A stretch of 19,917 nucleotides of DNA, taken from CAXYVC01 sp964292295 (GTDB lineage: Bacteria > Acidobacteriota > Holophagae > Holophagales > Holophagaceae). Where the stretch lies: the NCBI GenBank assembly GCA_964292295.1, contig CAXYVC010000041.1, positions 1 to 19,917 of the forward strand, in the 5' to 3' direction. The notes under the pieces are model-generated. The model saw nothing but the letters and a program-made list of their open reading frames with translations, was not told the origin of the DNA and ran no database searches. Position 1 is the stretch's first letter. Every line of letters begins with the position of its first letter. The position numbers were made by a program, and so were the translations under genes. Of this stretch, positions 13,218 to 19,907 are shown piece after piece.

Positions 13218-14804
13218 TCAGCGCAGCTTGAAGGGCATCGTGAGCTTGAAGCTCACCTTGCCCTTTTTCTCGACCGGCTCGAAGCGCCAGGCAAGGGCGT
13301 AGGCCTCCGCGGTGGCGCGCAGCGCCTCGGGGCCCTCCACGGCCTTCGCCGCCACGGGGACGCCCTGTTCGTCCACGGTGAGCCCCACCACCACCGTGCC
13401 CTGGATCCTCTTGGCCTTGGCCTCCTCGGGATAGGGCGGCGCGGGAGGCTGGGTGCGCACCTTCACGCGGGTGAAGTCCACCTGGTGGACTCCCCCGGCG
13501 GAAGGGGAAGCCTCTCCCTTCAGGCGGAAGGGCATCGTGAGTTTGAAGCGCACGCTGGCGGGCTTGCCATCCCGTTTCACGGGCGCGAAGCGCCAGGCGC
13601 GGGCGTAGGCCTCCGCGGTGGCGCGCAGGGCCTCGGGCCCTTCCACGGCCTTGGCGTCCACGGGAACGCCCTTCTCGTCCAGGGTGAGTTCCACCACCAC
13701 GGTGCCCTGGATCTTCTGGGCCTTGGCCTCCGCGGGGTAGGCGGGTGCAGAGGGCTGATGAAGCACCTTCACGCGGCCGAAGGGAATGTCGACGGGACCG
13801 GAAGCGGAGGGGCTGGACACGGCGCCGCGCCCTTCCGGCCGAAGGGCCAGGGCACCGGCGCAGAGGACCGAGGTGCCCGCCAGGGCGAGCACGACCCCGC
13901 GCAGCGAGGGGACGGGAGTCTCCTGGGGGGTGAAGAGGCGGGAGATGCGATGCATGAGCTTGCCTTTCGCGGCCGCAAGGGCCGGGGAGGGATCGGGGGG
14001 GAGGCTGCGCCGGAGCCGCTCCAGGGCGGCGAGGCCTTCGGCGAGCGGCAGGGGATCCCCCAGGAGGGCCGCCGCGCGATCGTCGCAGCAGTGCTCCCGC
14101 AGGTCCCGGATGCGGCCGGAGAGCCACCAGGCGCAGGGATGGAAGAAGAGCAGCGCCTCGGCGAGGCCCTGCAGCAGGTTCACGAGGTAGTCCGAGCGGC
14201 GCACGTGCGCCAGCTCGTGGGCCAGTACGGCCTCCAGCGCCTCCGGGGAGAGCTGGAGGAAGGCCGCGGCGGGCACCAGGACGGCGGGCCGTAGCCAGCC
14301 GACCAGGAGGGGAGAGGCTGCGCGGGCGGAGACCCGGAGGCGGACCCGGCCCCGCACGCCCATGCGGCGGGCAAGGCCATCCAGAACGGCCTGCCATGCG
14401 GCGGGTGCGGCCTGGGAGCGCTCCAGATAGGCCCCTTGGAGCCAGAACCAGCCGGAGCCGAGGCGCAGCAGCATGAGGGCGCTGCCCGCCATCCAGCCCC
14501 AGGCCACCCAGGGCGCCAGCGCGGCGAGGGCGGAACGCGGCCCCGCCGCTGCTCCCGAGGCCTCCAGGACCGGAGCCTGGAGAACGCCCGCCACCAGCTC
14601 GGTGCCTCCCGCGTCCAGGAGGACAAAGGTGCAGACGGGCGCCAGCAGCATGGCCAGCAGGAAGACGCAGGCCAGGCCGTACTGCGCCGCGGCGCCGCGG
14701 TGCCGCAGGAGGCCGAGGCCTCCCCAGGCCAGGAGGCCCAGGAGGGCCAGCTCCCACAGGGCGTGCAGGAGGCTCAGGGCGAGGGTCTGGAGAAGACCGT
14801 TCAT
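13218..14804 (-). CDS. M56 (BlaR1-type) membrane metallopeptidase with two TonB C-terminal domains
   Basis: A 528-residue inner-membrane protein. Residues 1-320 follow the BlaR1/MecR1 transducer plan: hydrophobic segments at about 5-33, 41-64 and 96-120, a cytosolic zinc peptidase with HELAH at 196-200 and a third-ligand region LREHCCDDRA at 235-244, then a last helix at about 301-321. BlaR1 peptidases cleave the partner repressor BlaI after a signal. Where BlaR1 has its penicillin-binding sensor, this protein carries two TonB-type domains (342-428 and 444-528), each with YP-EAK...IQGTVVV, DE-GVPV and TMPF. They are near-identical, a recent internal duplication. The ATG overlaps the BlaI-like stop (ATGA), linking peptidase and repressor. 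All catalytic residues look intact. The signal sensed is unknown. Confidence 0.9.
   Translation of the reverse strand: MNGLLQTLALSLLHALWELALLGLLAWGGLGLLRHRGAAAQYGLACVFLLAMLLAPVCTFVLLDAGGTELVAGVLQAPVLEASGAAAGPRSALAALAPWVAWGWMAGSALMLLRLGSGWFWLQGAYLERSQAAPAAWQAVLDGLARRMGVRGRVRLRVSARAASPLLVGWLRPAVLVPAAAFLQLSPEALEAVLAHELAHVRRSDYLVNLLQGLAEALLFFHPCAWWLSGRIRDLREHCCDDRAAALLGDPLPLAEGLAALERLRRSLPPDPSPALAAAKGKLMHRISRLFTPQETPVPSLRGVVLALAGTSVLCAGALALRPEGRGAVSSPSASGPVDIPFGRVKVLHQPSAPAYPAEAKAQKIQGTVVVELTLDEKGVPVDAKAVEGPEALRATAEAYARAWRFAPVKRDGKPASVRFKLTMPFRLKGEASPSAGGVHQVDFTRVKVRTQPPAPPYPEEAKAKRIQGTVVVGLTVDEQGVPVAAKAVEGPEALRATAEAYALAWRFEPVEKKGKVSFKLTMPFKLR
13221..13475 (-). repeat. Internal duplication, copy 2 (second TonB domain)
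   Basis: Encodes residues 444-528 of the M56 protein. It aligns with 13521-13781 at an offset of about 306 bp, including 28 consecutive identical bases (13295-13322 against 13601-13628). Confidence 0.85.
13521..13781 (-). repeat. Internal duplication, copy 1 (first TonB domain)
   Basis: Encodes residues 342-428. It shares the identical peptide KAVEGPEALRATAEAYA with copy 2 and differs by small changes, including two extra codons near the end. A short Ser/Gly/Ala-containing linker separates the copies. Confidence 0.85.
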
Positions 14805-15187
14805 GCGCGCTCCCTTCGGGCGCGGTCCAGGATGGCCTGGATCGCGTCCAGTTCGGCCTCATCCGTCGGCGCGGCCGTAAGCGCCCGAAGGACCAGCGCG
14901 CTGGCGCTCCCCTCGAAGGCCTTCTGCAGAAGGTCCTTCAGAAGGCAGTCCTGGGTGCGGTCCTCCGCCTGGGCGGCCTGGTACACGTGGGTGCGCGAGC
15001 TCTCGTCCCGCGTGACCAGGCCCTTCTCCACCATGATCTGCATGAGCTTCAGCACGGTGGTGTAGCCCATGTCCCGCTCCTTCGACAGCTCGCCGTGCAC
15101 GTCGCGCACCGTCGAAGAACCTCGGCTCCAGAGCACCCGCAGGATGGCGAGCTCACCATCGGAAGGGCGGATCGGGGGCTTGGACAT
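14801..15187 (-). CDS. BlaI/MecI/CopY-family transcriptional repressor
   Basis: A 128-residue winged-helix repressor of the BlaI/MecI family. The N-terminal DNA-binding domain shows PSDGELAILRVLWSRGSSTV, then VHGELSKERDMGYTTVLKLM as the recognition region and KGLVTRDESSRTHVYQA as the wing. The C-terminal dimerisation helices contain LLKDLLQKAFEGSASALVLR, the segment near which BlaI is cleaved by its peptidase partner. GGAG lies 5 nt before the ATG at 15187. The stop overlaps the M56 peptidase start. An inverted repeat, TACGAA-N4-TTCGTA, sits in its own promoter, pointing to autorepression, and a second copy lies before the upstream lipoprotein gene. The family is clear. Target genes beyond these two are unknown. 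Confidence 0.94.
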   Translation of the reverse strand: MSKPPIRPSDGELAILRVLWSRGSSTVRDVHGELSKERDMGYTTVLKLMQIMVEKGLVTRDESSRTHVYQAAQAEDRTQDCLLKDLLQKAFEGSASALVLRALTAAPTDEAELDAIQAILDRARRERA

Positions 15188-15213
15188 GGGCACTCCAGGA
15201 AGGTCTTTCCAAG

Positions 15214-15241
15214 AGACTACGAATCCATTCGTAGCCGTCAA
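15214..15241 (-). promoter_or_regulatory. Promoter and operator of the blaI-like gene
   Basis: Read on the minus strand, TTGACG (15236-15241) and TAGTCT (15214-15219) are 16 bp apart. Between and overlapping them is the 18-bp palindrome CTACGAAT-CC-ATTCGTAG (15217-15234), whose core is TACGAA-N4-TTCGTA at 15218-15233. Known BlaI/MecI operators are also dyads beginning TAC and ending GTA and lie within promoters. Binding would block RNA polymerase. Confidence 0.72.
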
Positions 15242-15257
15242 GCACACCTTGCGGATG

Positions 15258-16442
15258 TTACGGGTTGGTGACGGGTTCCCCGGGCTGGAACAGTGCGGCC
15301 AGGGCCGCCCTTGCCTCGGCATCCCCAGCCGCGGCGGCCTTCTCCAGCCAGCGGCGGGCCTCAGCGCGGTCGGGCCGGAGCCCGTATTGCCCCCCCAGGA
15401 AGGCACATCCGAGGTGCACCATGGCCCGGGCGTAGCCGCAGTCGGCGGCCTTCCGCAGCCAGGCGAGTCCCTCTTCCGGCTTCCGGCGCACCAGGGCCAT
15501 CGCGTATCCCAGCATGCCGTAGGGATCGCCCGCCTCGGCCCGCAGGCGGAACTCCTGCAGCGTCTCCGCGTTGCTCCACCACGCCATGCCGTCCGCGGCC
15601 TTCCGGGGCACGGGCCGCCCTGCGGGCTCCTCCCCCTTCGCGGCTGGCTCCGCGGGACGGGGCGGCGGAGCGGGTCTTCCTGCCACCACGGCCCGCACGA
15701 AGCCCGTATCCCGGTCCAGCGCCACGGCATGGCCGGTCGCCACCTGCACCCACAGGCAGTCCTCCTGTGCGGCCGTACGCTCCACCCTCTGGCCCTGCAG
15801 CGCGCACCAGGTCCGGACCGGTGCAAAGCCCCGGCCCGAGGCCGTCCAGAACAGGAGCCCCCCCTGGCGCGCCAGGGTGTAGCGCACGGAGGGAAGCTCC
15901 ACGGTGGTGAAGCCCTCGGAAGTCGGCCAGGCCACCCAGGCCCCTTCGGAAGGGGGCGACGGCACGGGGCGGGGCCGCAGGGCTCCCAGGGCGCGCAGGG
16001 CCTCGGCCTTCCGCTCCATGGCCCAGGTGAAGCCCCGTACGGCGCCCTGCGCCCAGGGCCCGTCACCGCCCATGGCAGTCGCCCAAGGGAGACCCGTCTC
16101 CGGGTCCATCTCCACCTCCGGCGGCGGCGCCTCCACCTGCACCCCCGGGGGCATCGGCCCCCTGGGCAGGGGCGCCCGGGAAGCGCCCCCGATGCGGATG
16201 CGGTACGGCACGCGGCCCTCCCGAAGGGCGTTGTCGACCATGGTCACGCCATGCCGGAAGCCCTCCAGGTGCTCCCGACGCGCAACGGGGTCCCCCTCCG
16301 GCGGGGCGCTAGCCTCCGCGGCCTGGGCCACGGCCAGCTCCCAGGAAGGCGCCGGCGGCGCCACGGGAGGGCGGCAGGCCAGAGCCCAGACGAGCCCTCC
16401 GAGGGCAAGCGGAAGACTCCGGCGGACGTGCAGACTGGACAT
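15258..16442 (-). CDS. Sel1-repeat lipoprotein (BlaI-regulated candidate)
   Basis: A 394-residue protein. A basic, hydrophobic N-terminus ends in LVWALAC, a slightly atypical lipobox giving lipidated C23. It is followed by a Pro/Ala-rich region, so it is probably anchored in the envelope. Residues about 50-280 match no family I recognise; they include two cysteines (TWCAL and EDCLW) and another Pro/Ala/Glu linker. The C-terminal 100 residues are Sel1-like repeats: AEAGDPYGMLGYAMALVRRK, GLAWLRKAADCGYARAMVHL and ARRWLEKAAAAGDAEARAAL. The frame stays open far upstream antisense to cstA. The ATG at 16442 is chosen because it has GAGG 6 nt upstream, starts a signal peptide and sits just behind a promoter/operator. 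The gene ends 70 bp before the blaI-like gene. Confidence 0.83.
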   Translation of the reverse strand: MSSLHVRRSLPLALGGLVWALACRPPVAPPAPSWELAVAQAAEASAPPEGDPVARREHLEGFRHGVTMVDNALREGRVPYRIRIGGASRAPLPRGPMPPGVQVEAPPPEVEMDPETGLPWATAMGGDGPWAQGAVRGFTWAMERKAEALRALGALRPRPVPSPPSEGAWVAWPTSEGFTTVELPSVRYTLARQGGLLFWTASGRGFAPVRTWCALQGQRVERTAAQEDCLWVQVATGHAVALDRDTGFVRAVVAGRPAPPPRPAEPAAKGEEPAGRPVPRKAADGMAWWSNAETLQEFRLRAEAGDPYGMLGYAMALVRRKPEEGLAWLRKAADCGYARAMVHLGCAFLGGQYGLRPDRAEARRWLEKAAAAGDAEARAALAALFQPGEPVTNP

Positions 16443-16484
16443 GACACACCTCGTCGTGGAAGAGAAAGCGCAGGATGGGGCCAA

Positions 16485-16512
16485 TGTATACGAAAACGTT
16501 CGTAGCATTCCA
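16485..16512 (-). promoter_or_regulatory. Promoter and operator of the Sel1 lipoprotein gene
   Basis: On the minus strand a -10 box TATACA (16485-16490) overlaps by two bases an inverted repeat TACGAA-N4-TTCGTA (16489-16504). A weak -35 (TGGAAT, 16507-16512) is 16 bp upstream of the -10. Operator and -10 stand in exactly the same register as at the blaI-like promoter, supporting control by the same repressor. Confidence 0.7.
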
Positions 16513-16559
16513 CGTGGCCCTTCGCATCTTTCCAGGGCTGTGATGAAAGTCCGCTCCTG

Positions 16560-16605
16560 GCGCCCCCCTGCGGGGCGCGGGTCGATCATCGGGAGCATCC
16601 CCGAT
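16560..16605 (+). promoter_or_regulatory. Two hairpins in the cstA leader
   Basis: A 7-bp hairpin, GCGCCCC/GGGGCGC (16560-16566 with 16572-16578), is followed by a 6-bp hairpin, ATCGGG/CCCGAT (16588-16593 with 16600-16605). The second ends 2 nt before the GGAG ribosome binding site (16608-16611). They may affect translation or transcript stability. I see no convincing cstA promoter. Confidence 0.35.
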
Positions 16606-16616
16606 CTGGAGACCCG

Positions 16617-18458
16617 ATGAACGGCATGCCCCTCGTCCTCGCCACCCTGGCCTTCCTGGCCCTCGGCTACCGGCTGTACCACTGCTGGATCGCCGCCAAG
16701 GTGGCCACCCTGGACGACCGCCTGGAGACGCCGGCGCATCGCTTCAACGACGGGCAGAACTTCCATCCCACCAGCCGGTGGGTCCTCTTCGGCCACCATT
16801 TCGCGGCCATCGCGGGGGCCGGCCCCCTGGTGGGGCCCGTGCTCGCGGCCCAGTTCGGCTACATGCCGGGCCTGCTCTGGATGCTGCTGGGCTCGGTGCT
16901 CGCGGGCGCGGTGCACGACTACGTGCTGCTGGTGGCGAGCCTGCGCCACGACGGGAAGTCGCTGGTGGAGATCGCCCGCACCGAGGTGAGCCGCCCCGCG
17001 GGCCTGGCCGCCAGCGTGGCGGTGCTCTTCATCCTGGTGATCAGCATGGCGTCCTTGGGCCTCGTGGTGGGGAACAGCCTGGCGGAGAGTTCCTGGGGCA
17101 CCTTCACCATCGCCGCCACCATCCCCATCGCCCTGGCCATGGGGCTCTGGATGACGAAGCTGCGCCCGGGACGCACCGTGGAGGCCACGGTCTTCGGCGT
17201 GGCGCTGCTCACGGCGGCGGTGGTGCTGGGCCGCCACATTCCCCACAGCGCTTTTGCCGGGGCCTTCACCTTCCGGCACCACAGCCTGACGGTGCTGCTG
17301 GCTCTGTACGGCTTCACGGCGTCGGTGCTGCCCGTGTGGCTGCTGCTGGCGCCCCGGGACTACCTGAGCTCCATCATGAAGATCGCCGTGGTGGGCGCCC
17401 TCGTGGTGGGCGTGGTGGTGGTGGCGCCCAGGCTGCACATGCCCGCGTTCACGCCCTTCATCCACGGCGGGGGCCCCGTGATCCCGGGCAGCCTCTTCCC
17501 CTACCTCTTCATCACCATCGCCTGCGGCGCCATCAGCGGCTTCCACTCCCTCGTCTCCAGCGGCACCACGCCCAAGATGCTCATGAAGGAGTCCCACGGC
17601 CGCTTCATCGGCTTCGGCGCCATGCTCACCGAGACGGTGGTGAGCGTGCTGGCTCTGGTGGCCGCCTGCTCCCTCTTCCCCATGGACTACTTCCAGATCA
17701 ACGTGCCCGTGGAGAAGTTCGCGGCGGTGGCCGCGCACCTGCGGGCGATGGGCTTCGCGGACGGCAACCTCGCCCAGCTCAGCGCGGAGGTGGGCGAGCA
17801 GATCGCCGGGAGAACCGGGGGCGCCGTGAGCCTGGCGGTGGGCATGGCGCAGATCTTCTCGGCCATCCCGGGCCTGAGATCGCTGATGTCCTACTGGTAC
17901 CACTTCGCGATCATGTTCGAGGCCCTCTTCATCCTGACGGTGATCGACGCGGGCACGCGCATCGCGCGCTTCATCCTCCAGGAGACCCTCGGCAAGCTGC
18001 ACCCGCGCCTGGGGCACACGGACTGGCTGCCCGGTGCCCTCCTCAGCAGCGCCCTCGTGGTGCTGGCCTGGGGCTACTTCATCTACACGGGCAGCATCAT
18101 GACGCTCTGGCCCCTGCTCGGCACCGCCAACCAGATGCTGGCCGCCATCGCCCTCGCCGTGGGAACCAGCTTCCTGGTGAACCGCGGGAAGGCCCGCTAT
18201 GCCTGGATCACGCTCGTTCCCATGGCCTTCGTCGCGGCCTGCACCCTCAGTGCCGGCTGGCTGAACATCCGTACCTTGTACTGGCCCCAGCTGCACCAGG
18301 CGGGCACCGCACTGCGCGGCGGCATCAACCTGGTGCTCACGGCCGCCATCATGGGCGCCCTGGTGGTCGTGGTGGCCGAGGCCCTGCCCGGATGGATCCG
18401 CGCCTTCCGGGGCCTTGAACTGAGCGATGAGACGGACGCCGCCGACGCGATGCCCTGA
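16617..18458 (+). CDS. cstA: CstA/BtsT-family carbon starvation transporter
   Basis: A 613-residue polytopic inner-membrane protein of the CstA family, whose characterised members import pyruvate or peptides. Signatures include FHPTSRWVLFGHHFAAIAGA and GPLVGPVLAAQFGYMPGLLW near the N-terminus, GAVHDYVLL, a central CGAISGFHSLVSSGTTPKML, LTVIDAGTRIARFILQE and a late GTANQMLAAIALAVGTS. It is shorter than E. coli CstA (about 700 residues), like the compact forms seen in many other bacteria. GGAG at 16608-16611 is 5 nt from the ATG. It is divergent from the Sel1 lipoprotein gene and converges with the histidine kinase gene across only 10 bp. The substrate is not determined by the sequence. Confidence 0.94.
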   Translation: MNGMPLVLATLAFLALGYRLYHCWIAAKVATLDDRLETPAHRFNDGQNFHPTSRWVLFGHHFAAIAGAGPLVGPVLAAQFGYMPGLLWMLLGSVLAGAVHDYVLLVASLRHDGKSLVEIARTEVSRPAGLAASVAVLFILVISMASLGLVVGNSLAESSWGTFTIAATIPIALAMGLWMTKLRPGRTVEATVFGVALLTAAVVLGRHIPHSAFAGAFTFRHHSLTVLLALYGFTASVLPVWLLLAPRDYLSSIMKIAVVGALVVGVVVVAPRLHMPAFTPFIHGGGPVIPGSLFPYLFITIACGAISGFHSLVSSGTTPKMLMKESHGRFIGFGAMLTETVVSVLALVAACSLFPMDYFQINVPVEKFAAVAAHLRAMGFADGNLAQLSAEVGEQIAGRTGGAVSLAVGMAQIFSAIPGLRSLMSYWYHFAIMFEALFILTVIDAGTRIARFILQETLGKLHPRLGHTDWLPGALLSSALVVLAWGYFIYTGSIMTLWPLLGTANQMLAAIALAVGTSFLVNRGKARYAWITLVPMAFVAACTLSAGWLNIRTLYWPQLHQAGTALRGGINLVLTAAIMGALVVVVAEALPGWIRAFRGLELSDETDAADAMP

Positions 18459-18468
18459 GGCTGAGGCT

Positions 18469-19248
18469 TCAGCGCTTCAGCTCCAGGCCGAAGCAGGCGC
18501 CTCCCCCCTCGCGGTTCTCGGCCCACACCCGCCCTCCCATGGACTCGGCCAGGACGCGGGCGGTGTAGAGCCCCAGCCCGCTGGTGACCTCGTCCCCGGT
18601 GGGGCGGGCGCTGAGGCGGGCGAAGCGCTGGAAGAGGCGCGGCCAGTCCTCCTCGGAGAGACCCGGCCCCTCGTCCTCCACCCGAACGCGCACCACGCCG
18701 GGGGCCTCCTCCAGGCGCACGCGCACCTTCGCCCCGGGAGAGCTGAAGGCCAGGGCGTTGCGGAGGTACTGTTCCAGGATCTTTGCCACCGCACCCCGGT
18801 CCGCATGCACCGCGAGGTCCTCCCCCGGCGCCAGCTCCAGGCTCTGCGCCTTGTCCCGGGCGCGCAGGGCGAGGCTCCCCAGCAGATCCTGCGCCAGCGC
18901 TCGCAGATCCACGCGCTCCGAGCGGCGGGCGAGCTGCCCCGTCTCGATGGCGCTCGCGTCCACGAAGCGGGAGAGGAGCTGGGTCATGACGTCCGCCTGG
19001 GTGCGGATCGTGCGCACGTGGCCGCGGAGCCGCTCGAGGTCCTCCTCCTCCTCCGCCAGCTCCGCCACCAGGGAGATGCCGGAAAGGGGGTTCCGGAGGC
19101 CGTGGGCGCTGCCCCGCACCAGCTCGTGGGCGCGCCGCAGGGCGATGCCCAGGCTTCGCTTCCCCCGGCGCAGGCCCAGCCACCCTCCCAGGCCGACACC
19201 CGCCGCCAGGGAGGCCAGACACGCCAGGAGAAGCGGGAAGATGGGCAC
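18469..19248 (-). CDS. Sensor histidine kinase with minimal N-terminus
   Basis: A 259-residue membrane-anchored histidine kinase. One N-terminal helix (about 4-26) is followed directly by the dimerisation/phospho-acceptor region with H49 in SAHGLRNPLSGISLVAEL (H-box). The HATPase domain has N-box EQYLRNALAFS (N164), G1 DEGPGLSEED (192-201), F-box LFQRFARLS and G2 SGLGLYTARVLAESMGGRVW (223-242). No periplasmic or PAS sensor domain is present, so it may sense through its membrane helix or a partner protein. The start is GTG at 19248, with GAGG 6 nt upstream. It lies 14 bp downstream of the KdkA-like kinase gene on the same strand. No cognate regulator is adjacent; the receiver at 10.8-11.4 kb is on the other strand and distant. 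Confidence 0.9.
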   Translation of the reverse strand: MPIFPLLLACLASLAAGVGLGGWLGLRRGKRSLGIALRRAHELVRGSAHGLRNPLSGISLVAELAEEEEDLERLRGHVRTIRTQADVMTQLLSRFVDASAIETGQLARRSERVDLRALAQDLLGSLALRARDKAQSLELAPGEDLAVHADRGAVAKILEQYLRNALAFSSPGAKVRVRLEEAPGVVRVRVEDEGPGLSEEDWPRLFQRFARLSARPTGDEVTSGLGLYTARVLAESMGGRVWAENREGGGACFGLELKR

Positions 19249-19262
19249 GGGAAGCCTCGCGG

Positions 19263-19907
19263 TCAGGAGCGTGGCCCCAGCATAAGCACTTCACGGGATG
19301 CCTTCCAGGCGGACTGCACCTCGCCGGGCGCGCCCAGCTTCGCCAGGCTGCGCCCCAGGCGCTCCGCGTACCGGGCCCCCAGGGCGCACCCGGGCCGCCA
19401 GCGCGCCCGGTCCCAGTCCAGCAGCAGCACGCGCCCCTCCTCGCCCAGCAGCACGTTGGTGGCGTTCAGGTCCGGCGCGTGCAGGCCCCAGTCCGCCAGC
19501 ACCTTCAGGAGCCGCAGCAGCTCCGGCAGCAGCTCCGGCGTGCGGCCCCAGGCCCGGGGCCAGGGCACGGCCTCGGCCCGGCGCGTGAGGTAGACGCCCT
19601 CCACGCCGAGGCGGCGCCTGCGGTAGCCGTAGCCCAGGGGCTCCACCGTGGGGAAGCCCACGGCCCAGAGCAGCCGGTGCACCGTGAACTCGTCGGCAAA
19701 GCGCCGGGCATCCAGGTAGCGGTCCTCGGTGAAGAAGCGGACCAGGCCGCCCCGACGGTAGGGCCGCAGCACCACCTCGCCCAGGCGCAGCACGCCGCCG
19801 CGCCCGAAGGCGCCCGTCAGGCCTTCCGCCTCGCCCTCGAGGGGCAGCTCGCCCCGGGTGTGCAGGGTCCACCAGCCCGGGAGACCGGGCAGCTCCGTCT
19901 TGGCCAT
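19263..19907 (-). CDS. LPS core / Kdo kinase-like protein (KdkA/WaaP family)
   Basis: A 214-residue small kinase with the lipopolysaccharide-kinase fold. LRPYRRGGLVRFFTEDRYL at 47-65 resembles the YRRGG start of KdkA (Kdo kinase). E73 in the following helix fits the conserved Glu. The catalytic loop is GLHAPDLNATNVLL at 141-154, with H143, D146, N148 and N151, and the metal-binding LLLDWDRAR is at 162-170. KdkA phosphorylates Kdo of lipid A on the cytosolic face of the inner membrane; WaaP acts on core heptose. The exact sugar here is inferred. The ATG is 10 bp from the window edge with no clear ribosome binding site, so a start further upstream is possible. It is followed 14 bp later by the histidine kinase gene, a likely operon. 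Confidence 0.82.
   Translation of the reverse strand: MAKTELPGLPGWWTLHTRGELPLEGEAEGLTGAFGRGGVLRLGEVVLRPYRRGGLVRFFTEDRYLDARRFADEFTVHRLLWAVGFPTVEPLGYGYRRRRLGVEGVYLTRRAEAVPWPRAWGRTPELLPELLRLLKVLADWGLHAPDLNATNVLLGEEGRVLLLDWDRARWRPGCALGARYAERLGRSLAKLGAPGEVQSAWKASREVLMLGPRS

Noticed and set aside
15214..16504. Beta-lactam resistance operon
   Set aside because: The BlaI/M56 pair suggests it, but there is no beta-lactamase or penicillin-binding domain. The M56 protein ends in TonB domains and the other target is a Sel1 lipoprotein.
16443..18296. Upstream extension of the Sel1 lipoprotein frame, open for over 600 codons on the minus strand
   Set aside because: It is antisense to cstA, is rich in His/Gln/Glu/Gly typical of a reversed membrane-protein gene, and would bury the signal peptide, ribosome binding site and promoter at 16442-16512.
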